The translations under genes and the position numbers were made by a program. A stretch of DNA of 64,000 bases, taken from Mycteria americana (taxonomy: Eukaryota; Chordata; Aves; Ciconiiformes; Ciconiidae). How positions within the stretch are numbered: position 1 is the first letter of the stretch; the number at the start of each line of letters is the position of its first letter. Positions 34,050 through 44,745 of this stretch are shown here, in pieces. Below the pieces are notes generated by a model, which made no database searches, was not told the DNA's origin, and saw nothing but the letters and a program-made list of their open reading frames with translations. Location of the stretch: positions 77,171,635-77,235,634 of the forward strand of contig NC_134365.1 of the NCBI RefSeq assembly GCF_035582795.1, written 5' to 3'.

Positions 34050-34218
34050 TAAACTTTTAATTACTGATTCAGGTACCGAGGGGGAAAAAAAAAGATGACC
34101 AACCAACAATTTAACAAACACTTTCCTCCTCTTTCCCCAGGCTCACCTTCAGTCCAACACCACTCCTCCTCCCTTCCTAGTCTCAACTTGCCTTGTTTTC
34201 ACTGTGAGTTACATTCAG
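34050..34218 (-). mobile_element. Left flank fragment of an older LTR interrupted by the ERVL provirus (tentative)
   Basis: The sequence immediately left of the provirus (pyrimidine-rich CACTCCTCCTCCCTTCCTAG) fits antisense text of the LTR family seen at 3.34-4.48 kb. The matching right part follows the provirus at 41,052. The boundary at the left is not visible. Confidence 0.3.
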
Positions 34219-34804
34219 TGCCCTGGTTTTGGCTGGGATAGAGTAAATTTTCTTCCTAGTAGCTGGTATAGTGCTGTGTTTTGGATTTAGCATGAGAATA
34301 ATGTGATGACACACTCATGTTTTAGTTGTTGCTGAGCAGTGTTTAACTAAGTCAAGGACTTTTCAGCTTCCCATGCTCTGCCAGCGAGGAGGTGCACAGG
34401 AAGCTGGGAGGGGGCACCGCCAGGACAGCTGACCCAAGCTGGCCCAAGGGCTATTCCATACCATGTGACATCATGCTCAGTATATAAACTGGGGGGAGTT
34501 GGCTGGGGGACAGCGATCGCTGCTCAGGGGCTGCCTGGGCATCAGTCAGCGGGTGGTGAGCGGTTGCTTCACCCGTTTTTTTCCTGCGTTTTGTTCCTCT
34601 CTCTCTCGTTGTTTTCCTTTTCATTACAATTTATTATGATGATTATGATTATTATATTTGATTTCAATTATTAAACTGTTCTTATCTCAACCCACGAGTT
34701 TTCTTACTTTTGCTCTTCAGATTCTCTCCCCCATCCCACCGGGGCGGGAGGGTGAGCAAGTGGCTGTGTGATGCTTAGTTGCCGGCTGGGGTTAAACCAC
34801 AACA
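34219..34804 (+). repeat. 5' LTR of the ERVL provirus (586 bp)
   Basis: Begins TGCCCTGGTTTTGGCTGGG and ends AAACCACAACA. TATA box TATATAAA at 34,481-34,488; ATTAAA polyadenylation signal at 34,670-34,675 in an AT-rich (ATTATG)-like tract, then U5. Confidence 0.93.
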
Positions 34805-34812
34805 GTCCTTTT

Positions 34813-34830
34813 TGGCACCCAACATGGAGC
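34813..34830 (+). other. Primer-binding site of the ERVL provirus
   Basis: TGGCACCCAACATGGAGC starts 8 nt after the LTR end. It resembles a lysine-tRNA (Lys1,2) primer site in which each difference is a G-to-A change, two of them at CpG positions, consistent with methylation decay. Mammalian ERVL is named for leucine, so the tRNA identity deserves a check. Confidence 0.55.
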
Positions 34831-34963
34831 ACAAAGGGTTTGAGATAATAACAGATTAACCACAGCATATTAACAATTAATATCTGTTAACAGTTGCCGG
34901 TCACAATACTGATTCATCTGTTCTCAATATTAGTTTATCTGATCTGCACCATGCTCTTTTTTT

Positions 34964-36433
34964 TTGCTGTACATGGTAAAGATTGGTGTTGGGTTTTGCC
35001 ATTTGCTATGCTCTGCAGTGATTAGTGATGTTTTGCCTGGGAGATTTGTTGTTAAAACACTGTCCTTGAGCTTAATCTGGTATTTGGGCTTTGTACTGAA
35101 GTCATTACTGTACTTCAGGTACCACCTCATGGAGACAATTAGCAATTATACCTCTTCCTCTGAGAGGTTTTCTACGGAGGAAATACAGAATAGTACCTTT
35201 ACTACCTTCTTCTATGATGTCTCCTCCTTCATTACAATAATTTCTCAGTATCTTGAACATCCTTGGGTAGTTAAGATACTTCTATTGGTATTTCTTGGGA
35301 ATATTGTTTTGGTTTTGTCTAAGGTTAATAAGCAATCTAAGAATATCATCCAGAGATCTGCCCCAAGGCTGGATAGTTATGAGTGGCAGGGTGGGTGGGA
35401 TAGTATGGGCAAGTATCTAGGACAGTGGGCACCTCCAGTGTCTTGGAACTTCACCCCTGAACAAGTGCAGAATCCTGAAAAACTAGTAAAGTATTTGGAA
35501 AAAGTATGCTGTCACTGTGGCAACTCCAGAGAGACACTTATCACTGCAACGTGCTGGGGCCTGGCCCATGCCTACCGAGCCCTGTTCAACACTATTCAGA
35601 ACCCTCAAGGGGAAGAGAAGGTCTCTGGATCTGACGACAAAGCGACAGGCACTGCAGCTACTCCGACCCCGGCAACAGACACTGTGGCTACTCCAACCCT
35701 GGCGGCAGGCACTGCGGCTACTCCAACCCCCCCAACAGGTACTGCAGCTGAATCAGAGAACCAATCCATGGCGGTATCATTTGCCCCTACACACAAGAAG
35801 AAATACAAAAGAAAATCAGCTCGTTCGGTAAGGGATAAAGATGAATCAGGGCCATCACGAGAACGGGAGGAGGAAGAGACAGAACCCATAAATGAGATGG
35901 TAACCACCCGATCCCTATCCCTGAGTGAGCTGCAAGATACGTGAAAAGATTTCAGTCGTTGTCCAGGCGAGCACATTGTCACCTGGCTGCTCCGATGCTG
36001 GGATAGAGGGGCCAGTAGCCTGGAATTAGAGGGTAAACAAGCCAAGCAGCTGGGATCCCTTTCTAGGGAAGGAGGCATTGACAAAGCGATTGGAAAAGGG
36101 GCACAAGCCCTCAGCCTCTGGAGGCAACTACTGCCAGCTATGAAGGAAAGATACCCCTTCAAGGAAGATGCTATATATCGCCCAGGCAAATGGACCACCA
36201 TGGAGAGAGGTATCCAGTACCTGAGGGAATTAGCTGTGCTGGAGGTGATTTATGGTGACCTGGACAACAAGCAGTTACCCAAAGATCCAGATGAAGTCCA
36301 GTGCACACAACCCATGTGGCAGAAGTTGGTATGGAGCGCACCAGCGTCGTATGCCAACTCATTGGCAATACGGACCTGGAAAGATGAAAAGAGACAAATG
36401 GTGGGTGAAGTGGCTAGCCAACTCTGGCAATAG
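34964..36433 (+). pseudogene. ERVL gag-like reading frame (broken)
   Basis: An open frame of 326 codons runs to a TGA at 35,942-35,944. The same frame then continues for a further 162 codons to a TAG at 36,431-36,433, so the original product was interrupted by at least one stop. Near the N-terminus is a strongly hydrophobic segment (about 35,269-35,325, ILLLVFLGNIVLVL) that looks like a membrane helix. At 35,640-35,750 an Ala-Thr-Pro-Thr-Pro repeat tract is followed by a Lys/Arg-rich stretch. No CCHC zinc knuckle was seen. Assignment to gag rests on position. Confidence 0.65.
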
Positions 36434-36900
36434 GAAGAAAGTCTCTCTTCCTCCCTCATCTTGGCTGTGGAGAAACTGTCCTGGGAGTTCCAGCAACTCA
36501 AAAAGGAATGAAAGGTCCCGCTCTCCACCTGTATGGACCAGTATCTCAGCTATTAGGACTAAGTGTCCCTCTGCTCAAGAGAGAGGATATAGTGGATACA
36601 CACCATGGGCCACCCTGTGGTTTTACCTGCGTGACCATGGAGAGGACATGAAGAAATGGGATGGAAAATCTACCTCGACCCTAGAGGCACAGGTACGTGA
36701 GTTGCAAGGAAAAACAACCACACAAGGGTGTTCTTCCAGGAAAATTGCTGCTCCAGTTTCTAGTGAGCAGTTCCCCAGAGCAGAAGGGCTGATTTTACTT
36801 CCAGTCTTAATAAAGGGACTTTTGATTCACATTTACAAGAAGTGAGTAACTAATGCTATGACCTACTACAGGGGACTAGAGTAGCCCTGCTTCCAGCCAG
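36434..36900 (+). pseudogene. ERVL gag 3' end / nucleocapsid-region remnant (frame-shifted)
   Basis: A second frame (open 36,252-36,845) takes over after the stop of the gag-like frame, showing a frameshift. The product is basic near its middle (SSNSKRNERSRSPP). It leads into the protease frame. Confidence 0.45.
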
Positions 36901-39900
36901 GTGGAGGAAAGGGACAACCGGGTTTACTGGACTGTGTGGATTCAATGGCTTGGCACATCAGACCCACAGGAGTATAAGGCTCTAGTAGACACCGGTGCAT
37001 GGTGTACCCTAATGCCATCAAGCTATAAAGGGGCAGAACCCATCTGTATTTCTGGAGTGACAGGGGGATCCCAAGAGCTAACTGTATTGGAGGCTGAAGT
37101 GAGCCTAACCGGGAATGAGTGGCAAAAGCATCCCATTGTGACTGGCCCAGAGGCTCCGTGCATCCTTGGCATAGACTACCTCAGGAGAGTTTTCAAGGAC
37201 CCAAAAGGGTACCGGTGGGCTTTTGGTATAGCTGCCTTGGAGACAGAGGAAATTAAACAGCTGTCTACCTTGCCCGGTCTCTCGAAGGACCTTTCTATTG
37301 TGGGGTTGCTGAGGGTTGAAGAACAACAGGTGCCAATCGCTACCACAACGGTGCACCAGCAGCAATATCGCACCAACCAAGACTCCCTGATTCCCATCCA
37401 TAAGCTGATTTGTGGACTGGAGAGCCAAGGAGTGATCAGCAAGACTCTCTCACCCTTTAACAGTCCCATATGGCCAGTGCGAAAGTCTAATGGAGAGTGG
37501 AGACTAACAGTAGACTATCGTGGCCTGAATGAAGTCATGCCGCTGCTGAGTGCTGCCGTGCTGGACATGCTAGAACTTCAGCATAAACTGGACCCAAAGG
37601 CAGCCAAGTGGTATGCCACAATTGATATCGCTAATGCATTTTTCTCAATCCCTTTGGCAGCGGAGCGCAGGCCACAGTTTGCTTTCACTTGGAGGGGCAT
37701 CCAGTACACCTGGAACAGCCCAGGGGTGGAAACGCAGCCCCACCATTTGCCATGGACTGATCCAGACTGCACTGGAACAGGGTGAAGCTCCGGAACACCT
37801 GCAATACATTGATGACATCATTGTATGGGGCAATACAGCAGAAGAATCTTTTGACAAAGGGAAGAAAATAGTCCAAATCCTTCTGAAGGCCGGTTTTGCC
37901 ATAAAAACAAAGTAAGGTCAAGGGACCTGCACAGGAGATGCTGTTTTTAGGAATAAAATGGCAAGACGGACGTCGTCAGATCCCAATGGATGTGAGCAAC
38001 AAAATAACAGCCATGTCTCCACCAACTAGCAAAAAGAAAACACAAGCTTTCTTAGGTGTTGTGGGTTTTTGGAGAATGCATATTCCAAATTACAGTCTGA
38101 TTGTAAGCCCTCTCTATCAAGTGACCCGAAAGAAGAATGATTTCAAATGGGCCCCTGAGCAATGACAAGCCTTTGAAAAAATTAAATGGGAGATAGTTCA
38201 TGCAGTAGCCCTTGGGCCATTCTGGGCATGGCCAGATGTAAAAATTGTGCTCTACACCGCAGCTGGGGAGAATGGCCCTACCTGGAGCCTCTGGCAGAAA
38301 GCACCAGGGGAGACTTGAGGTTGACCCCTAGGGTTTTGGAGTCAGGGATACAGAGGATCCAAGGCCTGCTATACTCCAACTGAGAGAGGTATCAGCAGCT
38401 TATGAAGGGGCTTGAGCTGCTTCGGAAGTGGTTGGTACTGAAGCACAGCTCCTCTTGGCACCCAGACTGCCAGTGCTGGGTGTTCCAAGGGAGGGTCCCC
38501 TCTACACATCGTGCAACTGATGCTATGTGGAGTAAGTGGGTCGCACTGATCACACAATGGGCTCAAGTAGGAAACCCCAGTCACCCAGGAATCTTGGAAG
38601 TGATCATGGACTAGCCAGAAGGCAAAGATTTTGGAATATCACCAGAGGAGGAGGTGATGTGTGCTGAAGAGGCCCCACTGTATAATAAACTGCCAGAAAA
38701 TGAGAAGCAATATGCCCTGTTCACTGATGGGTCCTGTCGTCTTGTGGGAAAGCATCAGAGGTGGAAGGCTGCTGTATGGACTCCTATACAAGTCGCAGAA
38801 ACTGCTGAAGGAGAAGGGGAATTGAGTCAGTTTGCAGAGATGAAGGCCATCCAGCTGGCTTTAAATATTGCTGAACAAGAAAAATGGTCAGTACTTTATA
38901 CTGACTCATAGATGGTGGCCAATGCCCTGTGGAGGTGGTTGCAGCAATGGAAGCAAACAACTGGCAGCGCAGAGGTAAACCCGTCTGGGCTGCCACATTG
39001 TGGCAAGATACTGCTGCCCAGGTAGAGAACCTGGTTGTAAAAGTACGTCATGCAGATGCTCATGTACCCAAGAGCTGGGCCACTGAAGAACATCAAAACA
39101 ACCAGCAGGTGGATCAGGCTGCTAAGACTGAAATGGCTCAGGTAGCCCTGGACTGGCAACATAAGGGTGAATTATTTATAGCTCAGTGGGCCCATGACAC
39201 CTCAGGCCACCAAGGAAGAGATGCAACATATAGATGGGCTCGTGATCGAGGGGTGGACTTGACTATGGGCACTATTGCACGGGTTATCCATGAATGTGAC
39301 ACATGCGCTGCAATCAAACAAGCCAAGCGGTTAAAGCCTCTGTGGTATGGAGGACGATGGCTGAAATATAAATATGGGGAAGCCTGGCAGCTTGATTATA
39401 TCACACTCACACAAACCTGCCAAAGCAAACGCCATGTGCTTACAATGGTGGAAGCACCCACTGGATGGCTGGAAACATATCCTGTACACTATGCCACCGC
39501 CCAGAACACGATCCTGGGCCTTGAAAAGCAAGTCCTATGGTGACATGGCACCCCAGAAAGAATGGAGTCAGACAATGGGACTCATTTCCGAAAGAACCTC
39601 ATAGACACTTGGGCCAAAGAGCATGGCATTGAGTGGGTATATCACAAACCCTATCATGCACCAGCCTCCGGGAAAATTGAATGATACAATGGGCTGTTAA
39701 AGACTACACTGAGAGCAATGGGTGGTGGGACATTCAAACACTGGGACACACATTTAGCAAAGGCCACCTGGTTAGTCAGCTCTAGGGGATCTGCCAGTCG
39801 AGCTGGCCCTGCCCAATCAAAATTTTTACACACTGTGGAGGGGGATAAAGTCCCTGTAGTGCACATTAAAAATATGCTGGGGAAGACAGTCTGGGTTACT

Positions 39901-39996
39901 CCTGCCCTGGGCAAAGCAAAACCCATTTGTGGGATTGCTTTTGCTCAAGGACCCGGGTGCACTTGTTGGGTAATGCGAAAGGATGGGGAAGTTTGA
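36901..39996 (+). pseudogene. ERVL pol: protease, reverse transcriptase, RNase H, integrase (broken)
   Basis: Domains in order: aspartic protease with DTG at 36,988-36,996; reverse transcriptase from about 37,380 with YIDD at 37,806-37,817; RNase H with TDGS near 38,723; integrase with an HHCC zinc-binding region at about 39,190-39,310 and catalytic Asp at 39,394, Asp at 39,571 and Glu at 39,679 (D-35-E spacing intact). Damage: a frameshift near 37,720, stops at 37,913, 38,163, 38,909 (TAG inside RNase H), 39,541 and 39,682, and frame loss across 38,165-38,650. It is inactive as it stands. Confidence 0.9.
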
Positions 39997-40453
39997 TGCG
40001 TACCTCAAGGGGATTTGATTTGGGGTAAAAATAGACAATGAACTGAATGGTATTATGTTAATTGCTATATAATACTGTATGTCATCACTTTTATGGTTGC
40101 TACATGCCATATCAACAGTATTACAGTAAGAATCACCCAGATGAATGAAGAATGAACTTTGATGAAACTGAACAAAGTACAGTGGTAATGGAACCAGAAC
40201 TGGCTCCAGCATGGAACAATCCCACACCACACACCATCTCTCCTGCTCTGAAGGACTGTTATGACAGATGGAACCCAAAGTCATGGACTAAATGAACCCA
40301 GTGGACATTTTAGAGGGATGGCCCATAGACCAAGGGAATGATATCTGTGTGTATATATTAAAAGACAGGAAAAGTGGTGGTGATTAATTGAAATGTACTG
40401 GAAAGTGTGGGACCTGGGCATAACATAGATGGTATAGAATAAGGGGTGGATAC
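39997..40453 (+). other. ERVL post-integrase region and polypurine tract
   Basis: No env-like or dUTPase frame was found. A purine-rich run (AGAATAAGGGGTGGA, about 40,436-40,450) lies just before the 3' LTR and fits the plus-strand primer site. Confidence 0.55.
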
Positions 40454-41051
40454 TGTCCTGGTTTTGGCTGGGATACAGTTAATTTTCTTCCTAGTAGCTG
40501 GCATAGTGCTGTGTTTTGGATTTAGCATGAGAATAATGTTGATAACACACTGATGTTTTAGTATAAACACTGCTTAGCAACAACTAAGTCAAGGACTTTT
40601 CAGCTTCCCATACTCTGCCAGCGAGGAGGTGCACAGGAAGCTGGGAGGGGGCACAGCCAGGACAACTGACCCAAACTGGCCAAAGGGCTATTCCATACCA
40701 TATGATGTCATGCTCAGTATATAAACTGGGGGGAGGTGGCTGGGGGGCAGCAATCGCGGTTCAGGGATTGCCTGGGCATCAGTCAGCAGGCGGTGAGCGG
40801 TTGCTTCACCCGTTTTTTTCCTGGGTTTTGTTCCTCTCTCTCTCTCTCATTGTTTTCATTTTCATTACAATTTATTATTATTATTATGATTATTATAATT
40901 ATATTTGATTTCAATTATTAAACTGTTCTTATCTCAACCCACGAGTTTTCTTACTTTTGCTCTTCAGATTCTCTCCCCCATCCCACCGGGGCGGGAGGGT
41001 GCGCAAGCGGCTGTGTGGTGCTTAGTTGCCAGCTGGGGTTAAACCACAACA
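40454..41051 (+). repeat. 3' LTR of the ERVL provirus (598 bp)
   Basis: Begins TGTCCTGGTTTTGGCTGGG and ends AAACCACAACA, with TATATAAA at 40,718-40,725. It differs from the 5' LTR by scattered substitutions, a longer CT run, and an inverted 19-20-nt segment at 40,563-40,582 (see findings). Confidence 0.93.
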
Positions 41052-41560
41052 CTCAGTCTGTCCCAATTCCTTTGGTGAGGCAACAGGAGGCAAAGGAGGC
41101 TGTGGGTCAGTCCTTAGCAGTTTCTTTTGGCTGCTCCTTGCATCTCACTTTTCCCCCTGCTGCTCCTTGCTTCTTACTGCTTCTCTGCTCCAGCATGGGT
41201 TGGTCCTTCACAGCCTGCAGTCCCTCAGTGTGTACTTGCCCTGGCAAAGGTTCTCCATGGGCCACAGTCCCTCAGGGGTGTCCCTGCCCCAGCGTGGGTC
41301 CTCCACAGGCTGTAGATCCTCAGGGGTGTCCCTGCCCCAGCATGGGTCGCAGTCCCTCATGGGTACCTTCTCCAGCACAGAGCACCTCCTTCCAAGAGAG
41401 CACCTCCTTCCAAGAGAGCACCTCCTTCCAAGAGAGCACCTCCTTCCAAGAGAGCACCTCCACCCATGTACCCAACAACACCCCCTTCCACGCATCTCCT
41501 CCACTTCTTCCGCCCTTTACTCCAGATATGTCTCTTCACGTATCTCCTCACATCTCCTTT
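41052..41560 (-). mobile_element. Older LTR on the minus strand, right of the ERVL insertion
   Basis: Read on the minus strand it shows GGACCCACGCTGG and GAGGGACTGCGACCCATGCTGG repeats like those of the solo LTR at 3.34-4.48 kb, so it is a relative in the opposite orientation. It is interrupted at 41,052 by the provirus and merges into tandem repeats at its other end. Confidence 0.5.
41381..41461. repeat. 18-bp tandem repeat
   Basis: Four perfect copies of AGCACCTCCTTCCAAGAG (41,381-41,452) and half of a fifth. Being a multiple of three, it keeps several frames open (a six-residue STSFQE repeat on the plus strand); the ORFs covering it are not genes. Confidence 0.95.
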
Positions 41561-41784
41561 TGCATGTCCTCTTGTGTCCCCTCACATCTTTGCTTTTGTG
41601 TCTCCTTTTACTTGTCCTCGCACATGTCCTTTTGTGCCTCCTGCCCCATGTCACCTTTTCATGTCCTTTTTTTGTGACTCCTCATGTCTCCTTTTCTGCA
41701 TCCTCACATGTGTCCTCCCATGTTTGTCCTCACGTGTGCCCTTTTATGTCTCCTCTCATGTCTCCTTTCTGTGAGTCCTGTCCC
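41520..41784. repeat. Degenerate pyrimidine-rich minisatellite
   Basis: Loose repeats of the type CATGTCTCCTTTTGTGTCCTCA with variable unit length, running up to the CR1 3' end at 41,785. Confidence 0.6.
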
Positions 41785-42578
41785 AGAATCACAGAATCGT
41801 ATAGGTTGGAAAAGACCTTTAAGATCATCGAGTCCAACCATAAACCTAACACTACCAAGACCACCACTACACCATGTCCCTAAGCACCTCATCCAAACCT
41901 CTTTTAAATACCTCCAGGAATGGGGACTCAACCACTTCCCTGGGCAGCCTGTTCCAATGCTTGACAACCCTTTCGGTGAAGAAAAACTTCCTAATATCCA
42001 GTCTAAACCTCCCCTGGTGCAACTTGAGGCCATTTCCTCTTGTCCTATCACTTCTTACCTGGGAGAAGAGACCAACCCCCACCTCTCTACAACCTCCTTT
42101 CAGGCAGTTGTAGAGAGCGATGAGGTCTCCCCTCAGCCTCCTTTTCTCCAGGCTAAACAGTCCCAGCTCCCTCAGCCGCTCCTCATAAGACTTCTGCTCC
42201 AGACCCTTCACCAGCTTCGTTGCCCTTCTCTGTACGCGCTCCAGTACCTCAATATCCCTCTTGTAGTGGGGGGCCCAAAACTGAACACAGTATTCGAGGT
42301 GCAGCCTCACCAGTGCCGAGTACAGGGGCACAATCACTTCCCTAGTCCTGCTGGCCACGCTATTTTTGATACAGGCCAGGATGCCATTGGCCTTCTTGGC
42401 CGCCTGGGCACACTGCTGGCTCATATTCAGGCGGCTGTCAACCAACACCCCCAGGTCCTTCTCTGCCAGGCAGCTTTCCAGCCACTCTTCCCCAAGCCTG
42501 TAGCGTTGCATGGGGTTGCTGTGGCCCTAGTGCAGGACCTTGCACTTGGCCTTGTTGAACCCCATACAATTGACCTCG
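41785..42578 (-). mobile_element. CR1 LINE, 5'-truncated, minus orientation
   Basis: Its 3' end lies at 41,785 (AGAATCACAGAAT on the plus strand) and the copy extends to about 42,578, where it stops matching the sister copy at 46.2 kb. The minus-strand frame 42,511 to 41,867 (214 codons) encodes the C-terminal third of the CR1 reverse transcriptase without a stop. Confidence 0.9.
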
Positions 42579-43081
42579 CAGCTATCCCTAGCAGCTACCA
42601 CCCTTTCTTAAATACGTTTGAGCAGAGGCACCATGTGCTGCTCTGACCGGTTGCAGTTTTGGTGTACAATGGGCTGGTTTTGTCTGTTTTGGAGCTGGCT
42701 GGAACCAGCTGGAACCAGCTCAGAGCAGCTCATGGCCCCTGTCCACACAGGTCACCCCGGCAGCCCCCGGCTCCCCACACCCTGCCAGTTACAGCTAATA
42801 CAGAGTTCCTTGTAATGTTTAAATACAGAGAAGTCCCTAGCTTTTTTTTTTTTCCCCCTGTAAGGGTGAAATCTGGATTTGGATGTTGGATTACCAACTG
42901 GTGAACAGTTAGTTCCTCACTACCCAGTGCAAACAAAACCAGTTACAAAACACTGGTGGTCCAGATTACTGACTTCCTGAATGACTCATGAATTTATTTA
43001 TCTTTGTGGTAACCTATGCTTCCAAAAGTTCCCTGTATAATTCTTTAGAAATTCTCTAAATGAACAAAGAAAATGAGTGAC
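42579..43081. other. Possible LTR fragment between CR1 and the ERV remnant
   Basis: The phrase CAATGGGCTGGTTTTGTCTG and a repeated CTGGAACCAG (about 42,700-42,720) resemble text of avian LTRs, but no termini were found. A T12-13 run is near 42,842. Confidence 0.25.
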
Positions 43082-43660
43082 TGTAAGTGACACATCATCA
43101 TTTACCTACCTGCAATGCAAAGGGCTTGTGTCTCGTCCCACTCGGTGGAGCTATTTTCCGGGCAACCCGATCCCAAACTTGCATATATATATTGGAAGAG
43201 CAGAGGAAGAGAGAAGCAAGAAAAGGAAAGGAGAAGAGAAGAGGAAAAAGAAAGAAAAATTATCACCACCCTTGGATCCCACGATGACGATGACAGACGT
43301 GGCAATCCTCCAGTGGCGGGCGTGCGCGCGCTTCCCTGGGGGGGAGGGGGGGGGATGTCTTTTAAAAGCTAATCCCCACCTCCAGGTACACCCCTTCAGG
43401 ACTTACATGGTTCTTGTTCTAGAAAGTTCTCAATCTTCTGCGCAGGCGCTGGGGGAGGGGGGTGGTCACAAGGGGTCCCTCGGGCGGTTGCAAGCCCCTT
43501 CCTCAGATCAAGTCTGTGTGACCTCTGGCCATACACGGTAAGGTGTGGCAGAACCCGGAACCACGCGTCCTCCGACGCGCTCCCCACGTCCTGCTCTCGC
43601 TCTCCCCCACCCCGTGCTTGCCCCGTGCTCTCACACCACCCCGTGGCTCAAACATTGTCT
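43082..43660 (-). repeat. Probable LTR of the minus-strand ERV remnant
   Basis: Termini TGTTTGAG (minus strand, from 43,660) and CTTACA (to 43,082) would give a 579-bp LTR. It includes a CT-rich tract, an ATATATATA run and a region ending GGGTTGCCCGGAAAATAGCTC (antisense of about 43,145-43,170) typical of an R/U5 region. No target duplication was seen, so the limits are tentative. Confidence 0.35.
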
Positions 43661-43728
43661 ATATAATCTTCGTCCAGGGTGACGATTTTCACATAGAGAA
43701 GATCGAGAAGACACAGTTCGCGAAATTT

Positions 43729-44130
43729 TCAACGAGAGTTGGCGGAGGGTCCTTGATTTTGTCTGCCAGGGTGGTGATATGAACAGCAGGAGAAAAGAGA
43801 ATGAAAGCAGAAGCAAGCAGATAAACAATAGCTATGCCAGTCATAAGGCACAGAAATCAGGGTTATTCCAATTTGAATTAACCATTTCCCCCACCCCGTG
43901 AGTCCCCAGGATTGTAGGAGGGAAGCAAACGAAGATCCGGGGAGATGCCCGTCAAACCAGTCTTTCGGCTGGAGCGATCGAAATAATTCGGCAGCTTGGT
44001 CAGCAATTTCTTTCATTTTGGTCCGTGCTGCCTCTATAGCAGTACTGACGTTGTGAGTGTAGTAGTAGTACAGTGCAGTAGCAGAGTGCAGTAGTAATGG
44101 AGTTGTGAGATGGACAATGTTATACAACAT
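43729..44130 (-). pseudogene. Retroviral env transmembrane-subunit remnant (tentative)
   Basis: The 133-codon minus-strand frame has a polar helical stretch, a WFDG motif and a hydrophobic segment (about 43,830-43,880) followed by a Cys-rich tail, the arrangement expected near the membrane anchor of a retroviral env. It lacks a surface subunit and fusion peptide and cannot act as an entry protein. Confidence 0.35.
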
Positions 44131-44513
44131 TCTCCATCACTTAAATTCAACATTGAGTTTTTTGGGGCTTCTGCCACTTCCCAGCACACTCGCCAGGGAG
44201 GGGCAGTGAAACTGAAAACACGAGATGGGCGTAAGGATGGGATGCCTAATCCACATTTCAGACCAGCGTGATATTTCAATGCTAATCGGGAATAAAATTT
44301 CCCATTAGAACATCCCCAAACTAGTCCCAAGGGGTCCGGGGATATGCTAATTTTACAGGTATGTCAGGTTTTGCAGTGAGCAGCAGGCTCTGCAAAGGGT
44401 AGTGTGTACAGGGTATGAGAACATCCCGGTTTCTATATCTGCGGGAAGGATAACCCCAACAAATACACATGTCCCTTATCAGAACCCTTACTCTCTCCAA
44501 GAGCCAGGGTTTG

Positions 44514-44540
44514 TTTTTTTTTTTTGGGGGGGGGGGGGGG
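44514..44540. repeat. Homopolymer block T12-G15
   Basis: Twelve T followed directly by about fifteen G, 16 bp before a CR1 3' end. The G run may form a quadruplex and its length is prone to sequencing error. Confidence 0.9.
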
Positions 44541-44556
44541 CCAGGACCAGTGTTAT

Positions 44557-44661
44557 CACAGAATCACAGAATCGTATAGGTTGGAAAAGACCTTTAAGAT
44601 CATCGAGTCCAACCATAAAGCTAACACTACCAAGACCACCACTATACCATGTCCCTAAGCA
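44557..44661 (-). mobile_element. CR1 LINE 3'-end stub, minus orientation
   Basis: About 105 bp, nearly identical to the first 105 bp of the CR1 copies starting at 41,785 and 46,226. An extreme 5' truncation inserted in the ERV remnant. Confidence 0.9.
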
Positions 44662-44745
44662 GTTATAGTTAAGAACTTTTCCAAGTTATACATAATATGG
44701 GGTAATGCAACAAAAAACCACCACCACCAACAACAACAACAAATC

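Larger units (their letters stand above)
34219..41051 (+). mobile_element. ERVL-type endogenous retrovirus, near full length, non-functional
   Basis: 6.8 kb element: 5' LTR, primer-binding site, gag-like frame, protease, reverse transcriptase, RNase H, integrase, purine tract, 3' LTR. There is no env: only about 450 bp lie between the integrase and the purine tract. The flanking pentamers ttcag and ctcag differ by one base, a decayed 5-bp target duplication as usual for class III (ERVL) elements. Stops and frameshifts break gag and pol in many places, so it cannot encode its own replication proteins. It sits in plus orientation, opposite to A4GALT. Confidence 0.93.

Noticed and set aside
39997-40453. 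Possible env or dUTPase gene after the ERVL integrase
   Set aside because: Stops in every frame and no motif; too short for env.
41381-41461. CRISPR-like or protein-coding repeat
   Set aside because: The copies are head-to-tail without spacers in vertebrate DNA; it is a simple 18-bp tandem repeat.
41026-42646. Plus-strand ORFs of 220, 285 and 320 codons
   Set aside because: They translate LTR tandem repeats and the antisense of a CR1 element.
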